Part shown: one piece after another, positions 10,640-21,505 of the stretch | Numbering within the stretch: position 1 is the first letter of the stretch | Layout: each line of letters opens with the position of its first letter | Origin: Dillenia suffruticosa | Taxonomy: Eukaryota > Streptophyta > Magnoliopsida > Dilleniales > Dilleniaceae | Length of the DNA: 64,000 bases | Assembly (NCBI GenBank): GCA_033439265.1 | Contig: JAVTVX010000026.1 | Span: 4,837,001 to 4,901,000 of the forward strand | Direction of reading: 5' to 3' | The notes under the pieces: model-generated | What the model saw: only the letters and a program-made list of their open reading frames with translations | What the model was told of the DNA's origin: nothing | Databases searched by the model: none | Position numbers and translations under genes: made by a program

Positions 10640-10970
10640 TATTATGGAAGTTATAATTTCTCCTAAATTATTTTAAATATTAAAATAATTTTTAGAATTA
10701 ATAATAATTTCAAACGTGAAATATTTAAATATTAATATTTAGATATTTAAGATCTTAATATAAATTTAAATTGTCGTATAAAATGTAAAAATATTAAACA
10801 ATAAATCAAAACAAATTGATAAATATTTTTATGTAATTTAAGACTATATAAAAATAAAAATATTTAGATATTTAGTTTTAATACCTGGATATTTATTTAA
10901 CATTAAATATATTATATTAAAATGAGAAAAATATTTGTATAATTTTATATTTATATATATTTAAATATAA
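10640..10970. other. AT-rich spacer
   Basis: Almost pure AT sequence made of words such as TTTAAATATTAATATT, related to the AT half of the monomers but too diverged to align by eye. No gene seen. Confidence 0.5.
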
Positions 10971-11181
10971 GTTCTGCTACGTAGTAAAATTTCAAAATTC
11001 TGCTATGTAGCAAAACTACATAGTTCTGTTAAATAGCAGAACTATGAAGTTTTGCTATAGTTCTGCTACATAGCAGAGCTATGAAGTTCCGTTATAGTTC
11101 TGCTACTTAACAGAACTATATAGTTCTGCGAAGTAGTAGAATTACAATGTTCTGCTAAGTAGCAGACTTCTAAGTTCCGTG
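10971..11181. repeat. Palindrome cluster, TACATA-loop type
   Basis: Several copies of TTCTGC...GCAGAA palindromes with loops such as TACATA or TACTTA (for example AGTTCTGCTACATAGCAGAG near 11060), spaced about 25-45 bases apart. They have the same stem as in the array core but different loops, and are more diverged. Confidence 0.75.
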
Positions 11182-11184
11182 CGT

Positions 11185-11975
11185 TCGTCAATAAATTTTT
11201 TTTTTAGAGGTAAAATTTTGTAAAACTTTTAGATGACAATCCATTGGGCTCATATAGTAAGAAATTTTTAAATTTTTTGTGGTTTTAATTTTGCTTTTAT
11301 TTTTTATTTTTCAGCTAAACTTTGGGTATCAATGAAAATAAATTTTTAATCTTATGAAATTTAAGTTGGCTTTTTAAATTTTCTTAAATGTCATTTAAAA
11401 AAATCTGAAAGTTTGTCAAAAAAAAGATTTCTTTTGTTTTAAATAAAATATGTCTATCCATACAAAAAAATATGAAACAATAATTAAATTTTTAATAGTT
11501 TGTGTATAAATAACAGACTAATTAGAAATGAAATTTTTAATTTTAGCTGCACCTCTTACATCTTCTAAAATATTATTTTAAGACCACCAACTAAAATAAA
11601 AAAATTTTGTTTTCTTAAATAAAATATAATATAATATGTATAACGTTAGCAGAACTACATTGTTCTGCTCAGCAAAAGTATGTTGTTCTGGTACATAGCA
11701 GAACTTCATAGCTTTCTGCATTATTTGATGAATTTTTTTTAGGGGCTAAATTTTGTGAAGCTTTAGGATGACAACCCACTCGGCTCATATAATAAGAAAA
11801 TTTTTAATTTTTTGTGATTTTAATTTTGTAATTATTTTTTATTTTTCAATTTAAGTTTGTATATGAGTAGAGATAAATTTTTAATCTTATGAAATTTTAA
11901 TTTGCTTTTTAAATTTTCTCAAATGTCATTTTTAAAAAATCTAAAAGTTTGTCAAAAAAAATCTTTCTTTTGTTT
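11185..11975. repeat. Two diverged monomers, about 530 bp apart
   Basis: The block beginning TTTTAGAGGTAAAATTTTG at about 11205 recurs at about 11738 as TTTTAGGGGCTAAATTTTG. In both the order is GATGACAA(C/T)CCA, TTTTTAATTTTTTGTG, AAATTTTTAATCTTATGAAA and TTTGTCAAAAAAAA. They share the GGGGCTAAATTTTG / TGACAACCCA head with the array monomers but have a different body. A small palindrome cluster lies between them at 11648-11715. Confidence 0.65.
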
Positions 11976-12074
11976 TAAATATTATTTATTTCAAATATTT
12001 TTGATATTTTTAATATAATCATAAAATTTTTTAATCTAAAAATAAAAAGAAAGATTTGAAAAAAATGATATAAA

Positions 12075-12245
12075 TTCTGCGCAGCGCAGAACCACATCGT
12101 TCTGCATTGGGCAGAACCATGGTTCTGCACTGTCGCAGAACCACATGGTTTTGTCCAGTGCAAAACGATGTAGTTCTGCACTGCGCAGAACCATCGCAGA
12201 ACCACCTCGTTCTGCATTTTGTGGTTCTGCGCTATATTAAGTCCA
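12075..12245. repeat. Palindrome cluster, GC-rich loop type
   Basis: Palindromes with stem GTTCTGC/GCAGAAC and loops such as ACTGC, ACTGTC and GC-extended stems (TTCTGCGCAGCGCAGAA near 12078). The apparent ORF on the minus strand here is only palindrome sequence read through. Confidence 0.75.
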
Positions 12246-12730
12246 ATTTCGGTAGTTTTGCATAATTGCATGTGCACTTATAGTTTTGCATTTATATTAA
12301 CAACACATCGCCTAACACTTGAAAAAAATATATTTTTAATATAAAGATACTTTCCAATATTTTTTTATTTAATATTTTATAATTATAATTTGTATAGTAT
12401 TATAATATTATAGTATTTTTACTGTTCATGTGTTTCAAAATATAAGATAATAAACGTAGATATTAAACCCTAAATTAAATATTATTTATGTCCAAAAAAG
12501 TAGAATAGCTTTGCAATTTGCAGAACTACCTTTACTCTTCCAAATAAAACATATATTTAAATATAACATTATACAAATATTTTTTTCCATTTTACTATAA
12601 TATATTTAATACATAACAAATTTAATATTAAATAAATATCTAAATAATTAAATTAAAAGTTTTATTCTTATATAATTTTAAATTAGATAAAAATATTTAT
12701 AAACTCACTTAAATTAAATTATTGAATGAC
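12246..12730. other. AT-rich spacer left of the second Helitron 3' segment
   Basis: No gene seen. AT-rich words resemble the 10640-10970 spacer (for example TATTTAATACATAACAAATT against the inverse of the 10900 region), suggesting an old inverted or reshuffled copy. That is not certain by eye. Confidence 0.4.
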
Positions 12731-13277
12731 CGCGCGGTATAGTGTTTTGATTTTGGCTACAAATTGAGGGGAGTTGTCTGGTGTGGTTTAGTAAAATTCG
12801 CATTAATTTCAATTTTGATTTTGGCTGCAAACTGAGACGCTAAATTTTATAAAACTTCTGAATGGCAACCCATCAATATTATATGATAAGAATTTTTTAA
12901 ATTTTAGCAATTATAAAACCTTTTAAAATATAAATTTTAGTATTAATATTTTAATATATTAAATATTAATACTTCAGGTTTTAAAATAAAATATTACATA
13001 TTGTAAATATTTAATTCTTATAATATTAATATTTTTTAGTATTAATACTAATTTGTAATATTAAAAATTAGTATTTAATAATTTATATATTAAATATAAA
13101 ATATTTTTTGTATATATTCAAATTGTTGATTATTTATAATATTAAATCAAAATTAAAAATTATATAAAATATTAAATTGAATATTAAATCACCATGGTAG
13201 TTCTGATTAAATAATAATCTGATTAAAAAATTTTATGATTGTATTTAAAATATCTAAAATATTTGCAATGCCTTCAT
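12731..13277 (-). repeat. Helitron 3' subterminal segment, copy 2 (terminus lost)
   Basis: Near-identical to 9591-10137. It keeps only the inner arm of the terminal hairpin (CCGCGCGG at 12730-12737). The outer arm and CTAG are missing, so it cannot act as a terminus. From 13001 on it is also the first part of array copy 1, which ties the array to the Helitron end directly. Confidence 0.8.
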
Positions 13278-13664
13278 CGACGAAATTTTTTTTTATGAGG
13301 GACTAAATTTTATAAAGTTTCTGAATGACAACCCACTAAGATCAAATAATATGAATTTTTTACATTTTGGTAATTGTAAAACCTTTTAATATATAAATTT
13401 TAGCATTAATATTTTAATATATTAAATATTAAAACATCAAGTTTTAAAATAAAATATTACATATTTTAAATATTTGATTCATACAACATTAATATTGTTT
13501 TAGTATTAATACTATTTTATAATATTAAAAATTAGTATTAAATAATTTATATATTAGATATTAAATATTTTTTTATATATATTCAAATTGTTGATTACTT
13601 ATAATACTAAATCAAAATTAAAAATATTATAAAATATTAAATTGAATATTACATTATCTTGGTA

Positions 13665-13785
13665 GTTTTTCACTTGGCAGAACTATCTTGGTACTTGTGC
13701 AGAACCATCAGGTGGTTCTGTACTTTGAAGAAATACATGGGTTGTTCTGCATTTCACAGAACCACCGTGGTGAGATAGTTCTGTC
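13665..13785. repeat. Palindrome cluster of monomer A
   Basis: A short, diverged cluster of GTTCTGC/GCAGAAC palindromes (for example TTCTGCATTTCACAGAACCA) at the end of the first monomer. The same cluster occurs in the other copies near 24215, 34738 and 45258. Confidence 0.75.
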
Positions 13786-14097
13786 AATTTTAGTATCTAT
13801 ATTTTTTCAGTCTTAAAATATCTCTAAAATAATTTTTTTTGTATTTTTAAAATTTTAATTTTTCTAATATCATGAGATCAAATGAAAATATTTTTATACA
13901 TGCACTAAAAATTTTGCATAATATTAAAATAAAAATACCGATCGTCACGATACTTGAAATTTTTTGAAAATTAAAAAAAAAATCAAAATTAATATATTTA
14001 AATTATTATTTTGAAATTGAATTTGTACTTTTTCATAGTAGTGTGGTTTAGTTAAAAAAAAAAAAAGAAAATCTATTTTCTTTTTTATACAATCCAG

Positions 14098-14181
14098 ATG
14101 GGAAGAACAACAATGAGTGTGAATGTTTCATCAACCAAAGAATACAGCTTCATCAACGTAAATGTGACTTCATACTTGATG
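14098..14181 (+). pseudogene. Exon-like 84-base segment A, copy 1
   Basis: 28 codons open throughout (MGRTTMSVNV...NVTSYLM), preceded by a T-rich tract and AATCCAG, followed at once by GTAGGT. Both borders are in phase 0. A related 84-base segment with the same borders lies 1.2 kb downstream (15292-15375). This looks like one captured internal exon duplicated with its monomer. I do not recognise the protein. Confidence 0.4.
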
Positions 14182-14789
14182 GTAGGTTTTTTTTTTGTTT
14201 TTTTTTTAGTGATTTCATACATTGTGATTTTGATAGAATAATATTTATTTAGGATTATAGAAATATCAAGTAAAAAAATTTGAAAATATTTTTGATAAAA
14301 AAAATTAAAAGCTTCATATTATAATAATATGCAAATTAAATATTAATTTGATTAAAAAATTTTATGATTGTAGTAAAAATATCTAAAATATTTGTAATGT
14401 GTTCGTTCACAAATTTTTTTTTAGGGGCTAAATTTTGTAAAACTTTTGAATGACAACTCTCTGAGATTATATAATAAGAATATTTAAAATTTTGCTAATC
14501 ATAAAACCTTTTAATATATAAATTTTAGCATAAATATTTTATTATATTAAATATTAATATATCAAGTTTTAAAATAAAATATTACATATTTTTAAATATT
14601 TAATTCATACAACATTAATATTTTTTTTTTGTATGGATACTAATTTGTAATATTAAAAATTAGTATTCATTAATTTATATATTAAATATTAAATATTTTT
14701 TATATACATTCAAATTGTTGATTACTTGAAATATTAATTCAAAATTAAAAATTTTATAAAATATTAAATTGAATATTAAATTACCTTGG

Positions 14790-14985
14790 TAGTTCTGCAC
14801 TTTGTAGAATTACCTTGGTAGTTGTGCAGAATCGCTTTGGTGGTTTTGCACTTCGCAAAGCTATATGGGTTGTTCTGCACTTCGCAGAACCACTCTATCG
14901 GTTCTGCACTTGGTAGAATTTCCTTAATAGTTCTGTATTTCGCATAACTATTTTGGTAGTTCTATATTTCGCTGGTGGTTCTGTT
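14790..14985. repeat. Palindrome cluster of monomer B
   Basis: Alternating GGTAGTTCTGCAC and GCAGAACCAC arms with partly decayed loops (TTTG, TTCG, TTGG). Counterparts lie near 25342, 35865 and 46385. Confidence 0.75.
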
Positions 14986-15291
14986 AATTATTGTTACTAT
15001 ATTTTTTTAATCTGAAAATATCTGTAAAATAGTTTTTTCTTATTATTTTTAAAATTATAAATTTTTTAATATCATAAGATTAAATCGAAATATTTTTATA
15101 TATGCACTAAAAATTTTGCATAACATTAAAATAAAAAAAAACCGATCATCACCATACTTGAAATTTTTTGGAAATTTAAAAAAATTCATGATTAATATAT
15201 TTATATTACCATTTTGAATCTGAATTTGTACTTTTTTCGTAATAATATGGTTTAGTTAAAAAAAATCTATTTTCTATTTCAGGCAATCTAG

Positions 15292-15375
15292 ATGGGAAAA
15301 AGAACAATGGGTGTGAATGTTTTGTTGACCAAAGTATACAGCTCCATTGACGCAAGGGTGACTTCATACTTAATG
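15292..15375 (+). pseudogene. Exon-like 84-base segment B, copy 1
   Basis: 28 open codons (MGKRTMGVNV...RVTSYLM), paralogous to segment A of the preceding monomer. A TTTCTATTTCAG acceptor-like word lies nine bases upstream and GCAATCTAG directly before the ATG. GTGATT follows. Many of the A/B differences change the amino acid, so there is no sign of selection on the protein. Confidence 0.4.
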
Positions 15376-15974
15376 GTGATTTTTTTTTTTTAATTTTTCT
15401 TTAGTGACTTCATATATTATGATTTTGATAAAATAATATTTATTTAACATTATAGAAATATCAAGTTACAAAATTTTAAATTATTTTTTATTAGAAAACT
15501 TAAATGCATCATACTATAATAGTATGCAAAAAAAAATTAATTTGATTAGAAAATTTTACGATTGTATTAAAAATATTAAAAATATTTATAATGCTTTCTT
15601 TGATGAAATTTTGTTTTTTGAGGGGCTAAATTTTTTAAAATTTCTGAACGGCAACTCACTGATATCGTATAATAAAAATTTTTAAAATATTGTTAACTGT
15701 AAAACTTTTTAATATATAAATTTTAGCATTAATATTTTAATATATTAAATATTAATACTTCATATTTTAAAATAAAATATTATATATTTTAAATATTTAA
15801 TTCTCATAATATTAATATTTTTTAGCATTAATACTAATTTGTAATATTAAAAATTATTATTTAATAATTTATATATTAAATATTAAATATTTTTTATATA
15901 TATTCAAATTGTTGATTACTTGTAATACAAAATCAAAAATAAAAATTTGATAAAATATTAAATTGAATATTAAA

Positions 15975-16115
15975 TTATTTTTGTAGTTATGCACTTGGCG
16001 GAACTATCTTGGTAGTTGTGCAGAACCACCTTGCCGGTTCTGCACTTCGCAAACCATTCTTGTGGTTCTGCATTTCGCAGAACTATATTGATATTCTGCA
16101 CTTCGCTGATAGTTC
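15975..16115. repeat. Palindrome cluster of monomer C
   Basis: Decayed palindromes (for example GGTTCTGCACTTCGCAAACC, with a C to T change in copies 3 and 4). Counterparts lie near 26530, 37055 and 47575. Confidence 0.75.
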
Positions 16116-16499
16116 TGTCAATTTTAGTGCTTTTATTTTTTTAATCTATAAATATCTGTAAATATCTAAAAATTTTATAATTGAATTAAAAATATCTAAA
16201 ATATTTGTAATACCTTCGTCGACGATATTTTTATATATGCAAAATTTTTTTCGATATTTTAAGTATTTTTAATATAACCATAAAATTATTTTAAATATGA
16301 AAATTTTACATGTTAAAATATTTTCAAATATCTTTTAACTTAATATTTTTATAAATTGTAATTCTACCATACACATTTTTTTAATATTTAAATATTCATT
16401 TAACATTAAATATATTAAATTAAAATGAAAAACATATCATTATAATATTAATATCTTTATAAAATTTTAAAAATATAAACATTAATTTGTAATTATAAT

Positions 16500-17770
16500 A
16501 TTCAATAATTTAGTTGAAAAAATGTAAAAAAATTTTTGTTGAAAAAAATACAATGTTTTTTTAATGCAAAAAATGATTGTATTCGGATTCGAACATGAGA
16601 CGTACTTTGATTGTTCTGCACTATATGCACAGAACAATGAAGTTCTGCTCGTGCAGAATGAACTTCTGCGTTGCAGAACTTAGTTCTGCATGACTGCAAA
16701 GCCGCAGAATTTTGTGGTTCTGTAGTGCACTATGCAAAACTTAATTCTGCAGTGCATTGTCTATTGTTTTTTTTTTCATTCTCATTTGTTTAAATTCGAT
16801 CTAAATATCCTAAATTAAAATAAAAAAATATCTGCATAATATTAATATATGTGTAAAATCTAAAATATAAAAAAAATGAATGTTCTGAGAGGATAAATTA
16901 TAAAAAATATCTAAAATTTTTATAATATCTTCGTCGATGAATAATTTTTTTTTAGAGGGATTAAATTATAATATTTTGAGTTCTGCATTGCGCAATATGT
17001 AGAACTTAGTTCTGCAATGCAGAACTTTTTACCACTTTCAATTTTTTTTTTTTTTAATCCAACACAATCTAACATGTAAAGTAAATTAATAAATTAATAG
17101 TTAAGATATATGTTGATAATGTTTTTAACATGCCACTCTTATAATAATATTTTTTTATCTTTATAGATCACTTTGACCAGAAAAAATAAAAGTCGTGCGC
17201 TATGCCTATGGCACACATATTAATATTTGATAACAGAAAAAAATATAAAAATACCAAACACTGTTCCATTTGATGGAATCTTTTTTTTTCATAAAAATAG
17301 TTTTATCATATTATAAAAGACAAAATATTATAAATATATTTTTATACAAAAGGAAAAAAAAAAAAGAAAAGCTCACTACATAGTACTATGGGATCATGCT
17401 AGTTATACGAATCACAGTTAATTTTGTATTTCGAACTATAGAATTATCAAAACGTATTATTTTAGTTTTGTGCGTATAATTTTTTTCTTAAATTTAATGA
17501 ATTATAATTTCTAAAATGACATTTATTAAATCTTTTTTTTTTGTAATTTTATAAACAACCGTCTCTCTATCCCATAAAGATTTTGATATCTTAGAGATGT
17601 AATTCTTCCAATAAATTTCTAATTATTAATTGAATTTTTTTACTATTTTGTTATTATGTTCGGCAGTTTTGTGTACCAAATAAAGTCACAACTTTAAAAA
17701 TTTGACGAAATTCTCTTTATTTTCATTTAATATTTCCGTTCAATATGCAATTAATAATAACATTTTTATT
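16500..17770. other. Non-monomer insert, left part
   Basis: AT-rich sequence that does not follow the monomer plan. It begins with two small palindrome groups (16612-16762; 17005-17030, the latter AGTTCTGCAATGCAGAACT with a 9-bp stem). The rest has no open frame I would call a gene. The minus-strand frame across 16502-16699 is palindrome read-through. The segment recurs at offsets of 10551, 21075 and 31596. Confidence 0.5.
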
Positions 17771-17772
17771 AC

Positions 17773-18051
17773 TTATGACACATTTTTACTATATTTTCCT
17801 AAACTTTGTAATTGATGAAGGTTATGACGCACAACAACGTGCTTGCAATTGAAGCCAAGTAAATGACACTTCACAAGTTGGATTCCTGGGCACATGCCAT
17901 ACAACAAAAATAGACTTTGATGGCTTTGCATGAGCTCCACACATCTTTGATAGTTCTGCACAAGATCCCTGCTAACAGCTATGAGTACGTCTGTATCATT
18001 TCCAGAAGCGATTTATGGCTCAGGGACAGACCCTATCCTATTATCTCCTTG
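17773..18051 (-). pseudogene. Captured coding-like fragment, copy 1
   Basis: The minus strand reads QGDNRIGSVPEP, one stop, IASGNDTDVLIAVSRDLVQN, then a 62-codon open stretch (NYQRCVELMQSHQSLFLLYG ... LGFNCKHVVVRHNLHQLQ). Base composition is much less AT-rich than the surroundings and codon use looks like real coding sequence. It is flanked by monomer-type palindromes on the right. I do not recognise the family. The stop and lack of a start indicate a fragment of a host gene carried in the repeat. Confidence 0.45.
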
Positions 18052-18277
18052 TTAAATCAAAAAGCAATTACATGAAAGAGAAAATTAGAGACGGATCTTG
18101 AGACAAAATTGGAGAAGAAGGCCAACTACAGATTGAAAAGAAAAATAAAAAAAAATATTAGTTGCACAAATTAAATATTCTCAAGAGCTAAAAACATAAA
18201 GATTTGAGATTGAACACTATGAGATTGAATTTGGAACGCAAGCATTTAAGGATCATTCAGTGCTCAAGAACGCAAGC

Positions 18278-18470
18278 ATGGGAAGTTCTGTACTTCGCAG
18301 AACTACATGGGTAGTTCTGCACTTCGCAGAACGACATGGTGGTTCTGCATTTCGCATAACTACGATGTTGGTTCTACATCACGCAACAGAACCATATGAT
18401 TCTAAGAACAATATTGTTCTGCTGTAGTTCTGCTAAGCAAAACCACATGCTTTTACTGATGAAATTGCAT
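18278..18470. repeat. Palindrome cluster after the insert
   Basis: Three tandem copies of the 28-29 base palindrome unit, ending in the terminal variant with CACGCAACAGAACC, as in the D-F clusters. Counterparts lie near 28830, 39355 and 49875. Confidence 0.8.
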
Positions 18471-18547
18471 GCTTTCTTTGACAAGCATTAATTTTTTTTT
18501 TTAAATCCGAAATGTTGTCATAAAAAACTTTCTTTCTTCTTCTAAAT

Positions 18548-19215
18548 AAGACATGTTGGTGTAATCAATTTTAAATGATTTGTTTATAAATAACAAATGA
18601 AAATTTTAATTCAATAAAATTTTTTAATCTTCCAAATTATTATTATTATTTTTAAAGCACATGAAAACATTTGTTTTTGTTTTGTTTAGATGCCCAACTG
18701 AAGGTGGACGATGGAAAGCATTGGTAGTTCCGCACTATGCAAAACCAATAAGTAGTTTTATACTATTTAAAATTTTTTTTAAGACATGTTGGTGTAATTA
18801 ATTTTAAATGATTTGTTTATAAATAACAAATGAAAATTTTAATTCAATAAAGTTTTTTAATCTTCCAAATTATTATTATTATTTTTAAAGTACATGAAAA
18901 CATTTGTTTTTGTTTTGTTTAGATGCCCAAATGAAGGTCGACGATGGAAAACAATGGTAGTTCCACACGATGCAGAATCAATAAGTAGTTCTATACTTTG
19001 CAGAATTACGATAGTTCTGCACCGCAAAACCACCAAACTTTTGTCAGCAAGACTCGTATTTGTTTTTGTTTTGTTTAGATGCCCAAATGAAGGTCGACGA
19101 TGGAAAACAATGGTAGTTCCGCACAATGCAGAATCAATAAGTAGTTCTATACTTTGCAGAATTATGATAGTTCTGCACCGCAAAACCACCAAACTTTTAT
19201 CAGCAAGACTCGTAT
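18548..19215. repeat. Local 234-bp and 156-bp tandem duplications
   Basis: The stretch from AAGACATGTTGGTG to the TTTGTTTTGTTTAGATGCCC word occurs at 18548 and again at 18782 (period about 234). Inside the second copy, the block starting TTTGTTTTTGTTTTG at about 18903 is repeated at about 19059 (period 156, a multiple of three). The plus-strand frame therefore stays open across both halves (18894-19226). This is carried in every unit. Confidence 0.8.
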
Positions 19216-19226
19216 ATAATAAATAA
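18894..19226 (+). other. Repeated open frame MKTFVF..., duplicated form
   Basis: 110 codons beginning MKTFVFVLFRCPNEGRR, with the second half a repeat of the first. Single-length versions of about 60 codons occur in the other monomers (20410, 21717, 23020 and their counterparts; 55773; 57077). The ATG is preceded by a TTTTTAAAGCAC-type context, and a TTTTGTTTTGTTTAG acceptor-like word lies inside the frame. The C-terminal half is palindrome sequence. I do not think it is a real protein. It is recorded because it stays open in most monomers. Confidence 0.2.
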
Positions 19227-19889
19227 AAAAAAATAATGATAAAAAAAATGACCTATATAATTTTTTTTCGTATTTTTACTGTAATCAGAAAAATTTATAA
19301 TAAAATTATCATTATACGAACAACACATGACCCAAAGAAATAAAATTTTTTAATATGAAAAAATTTCCACCTTTGTAATTAATATTTTTATAATTACATT
19401 TTTTACATTATTATAATAGTATGAAAAATTAATCATAGATCATTTATTTTTTTCAAATATCTAAAATATTTGTGATTGTATTAAAAATATCTAAAATATT
19501 TGTAATGCCTTCTTCGATGAAATTTTTTTTAAGGGGTTAAATTTTGTGAAGTTTCTGAATGGTAGCCCACCAAGGTCGACTGATAAGAATTTTTTAAATT
19601 TTACAAAACGTAAAACTTTTTAATATATAAATTTTAGCTTTAATATTTTAATATATTAAATATTAATACTTCAAATTTTAAAATAAAATATTACATATTT
19701 TAAATATTTTATTCTTACAAATTTAATACTTTTTTTAGTATTAATATTAATCAGTAATATTAAAAATTAGTATTTAATAATTTATATATTAAATATTATC
19801 TATTTTTTATATATATCCAAATTGTTTATTACTTGTAATATTATATTAAAATTAAAAAATTTATAAAATATTAAATTGAATATTAAATT

Positions 19890-20190
19890 ATTTCGGTAGT
19901 TCTGCACTTGGCAGAACTATCTTGGTAAATGAGCAGAACTACATGGGTAGTTCTGCACTTCGCAGAACTATATTGTGGTTCTGCACTTCGCAGAACTATA
20001 TTGTGGTTCTGCACTTCGCAGAACTACATGGTGGTTCTGCACTTCGCAGAACTACATGGTGGTTCTGCATTTCGCATAACTACTATGTTGGTTCTGCATT
20101 TCGCATAACTACTATGTTGGTTCTGCAACACGCAACAGAACCATGTGATTCTAAGAACAATATTGTTCTGCTGTAGTTCTGCTAAGCAAA
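19890..20190. repeat. Palindrome minisatellite, monomer D, copy 1
   Basis: Tandem units of 28-29 bases, each with a perfect 8-bp stem and 5-base loop (AGTTCTGC-ACTTC-GCAGAACT) and an ACATGGTGG or ATATTGTGG linker. These are followed by two units with a mutated arm (TTCTGCATTTCGCATAAC) and a terminal unit with CACGCAACAGAACC. Confidence 0.9.
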
Positions 20191-21254
20191 AGCACATGCT
20201 TTTACTGATGAAATTGCATGCTTTTTTTGACAAGCATTAATTTTTTTTTTTAAATCCGAAATGTTGTTAAAAAAAACTTTTTTTCTTCTTTTAAATAAAA
20301 CATGTTGGTGTAATTAATTTTAAATGATTTGTTTATCAATAACAAATAAAAATTTTATTTCAATAAAGTTTTTTAATCTTCCAAATTATTATTATTATTT
20401 TTAAAACACATGAAAACATTTGTTTTTGTTTTATTTAGATGCCCAAATGAAGGTCGACGATGGAAAACATTGGTAGTTCCGCACTATGCAGAACCGATAA
20501 GTAGTTCTATACTATACAGAATTACGATAGTTCTGCACCGCAAAACCACCAAACTTTTGTCAGCAAGACTCGTATATAATAAAAAAAAATAATGATAAAA
20601 AAAACAAAATGACCTATATAATTTTTTTTTTATATTTTTACTGTAATCAGAAAAATTTATATTAAAATTATCATTATACGAACAACACATGACCCAAAGA
20701 AATAAAATTTTTTATATTAAAAAATTTCCACCTTTGTAATTAATATTTTTATAATTGTATTTTTTACATTATTATAATAGTATGAAAAATTTATCATAGA
20801 TCATTTATATTTTTTCAAATATCTAAAATATTTGTGATTGTATTAAAAATATCTAAAATATTTGTAATGCCTTCTTCGATGAAATTTTTTTTAAGGGGTT
20901 AAATTTTGTGAAGTTTCTGAATGGTAGCCCACCGAAGTCGACTGATAAGAATTTTTTAAATTTTACAAAACGTAAAACTTTTTAATATATAAATTTTAGC
21001 TTTAATATTTTAATATATTAAATATCAATACTTCAAGTTTTAAAATAAAATATTACATATTTTAAATATTTTATTCTTACAAATTTAATACTTTTTTTAG
21101 TATTAATATTAATCTGTAATAATAAAAATTAGTATTTAATAATTTATATATTAAATATTATCTATTTTTTATATATATCCAAATTGTTTATTACGTGTAA
21201 TATTATATTAAAAATAAAAAATTTATAAAATATTAAGTTGAATATTAAATTATT

Positions 21255-21505
21255 TCGGTAGTTCTGCACTTGGCAGAACAATCTTGGTAAATGAGCAGAA
21301 CTACATGGGTAGTTCTGCACTTCGCAGAACTACATGGGAAGTTCTACACTTCGCAGAACTACATGGTTAGTTCTGCACTTCGCAGAACGACATGGTGGTT
21401 CTGCATTTCGCATAACCACGATGTTGGTTCTGCACCACGCAACAGAACCATGTGATTCTAAGAACAATATTGTTCTGCTGTAGTTCTGCTAAGCAAAACC
21501 ACATG
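21255..21505. repeat. Palindrome minisatellite, monomer E, copy 1
   Basis: Contains the extra 29-base unit (GGGAAGTTCTACACTTCGCA at about 21337) seen also in copy 4 (about 52935) and absent from copies 2 (about 31885) and 3 (about 42410). Confidence 0.9.

Noticed and set aside
16502-16699. 65-codon minus-strand ORF identical in four units
   Set aside because: Half of it is palindrome sequence and the rest AT-rich read-through. Its identity only reflects the recent duplication of the unit.
17190-17220. Hairpin GTGCGCTATGCCTATGGCACAC as a transposon end
   Set aside because: The arms mismatch and no CTRR or terminal motif follows at the right distance on either strand.
17368-17413. A second Helitron 3' end inside the unit (CATAGTACTATG palindrome followed by GGATCATGCTAG and T, plus strand)
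   Set aside because: The spacing is right, but the stem is short and AT-rich, no family repetition of the preceding sequence is visible, and CTAG is common. Kept only as a weak possibility; the same sequence recurs in the other three units.
19890-20190. CRISPR-like array of 28-base repeats
   Set aside because: The units are directly adjacent with no unique spacers, the units themselves vary, and the surroundings are plant nuclear DNA. It is a palindromic minisatellite.
19890-20190. Heat-shock element arrays (TTC/GAA words)
   Set aside because: The TTC and GAA words are separated by three bases (TTCGCAGAA), not two, so the spacing does not fit a heat-shock element.
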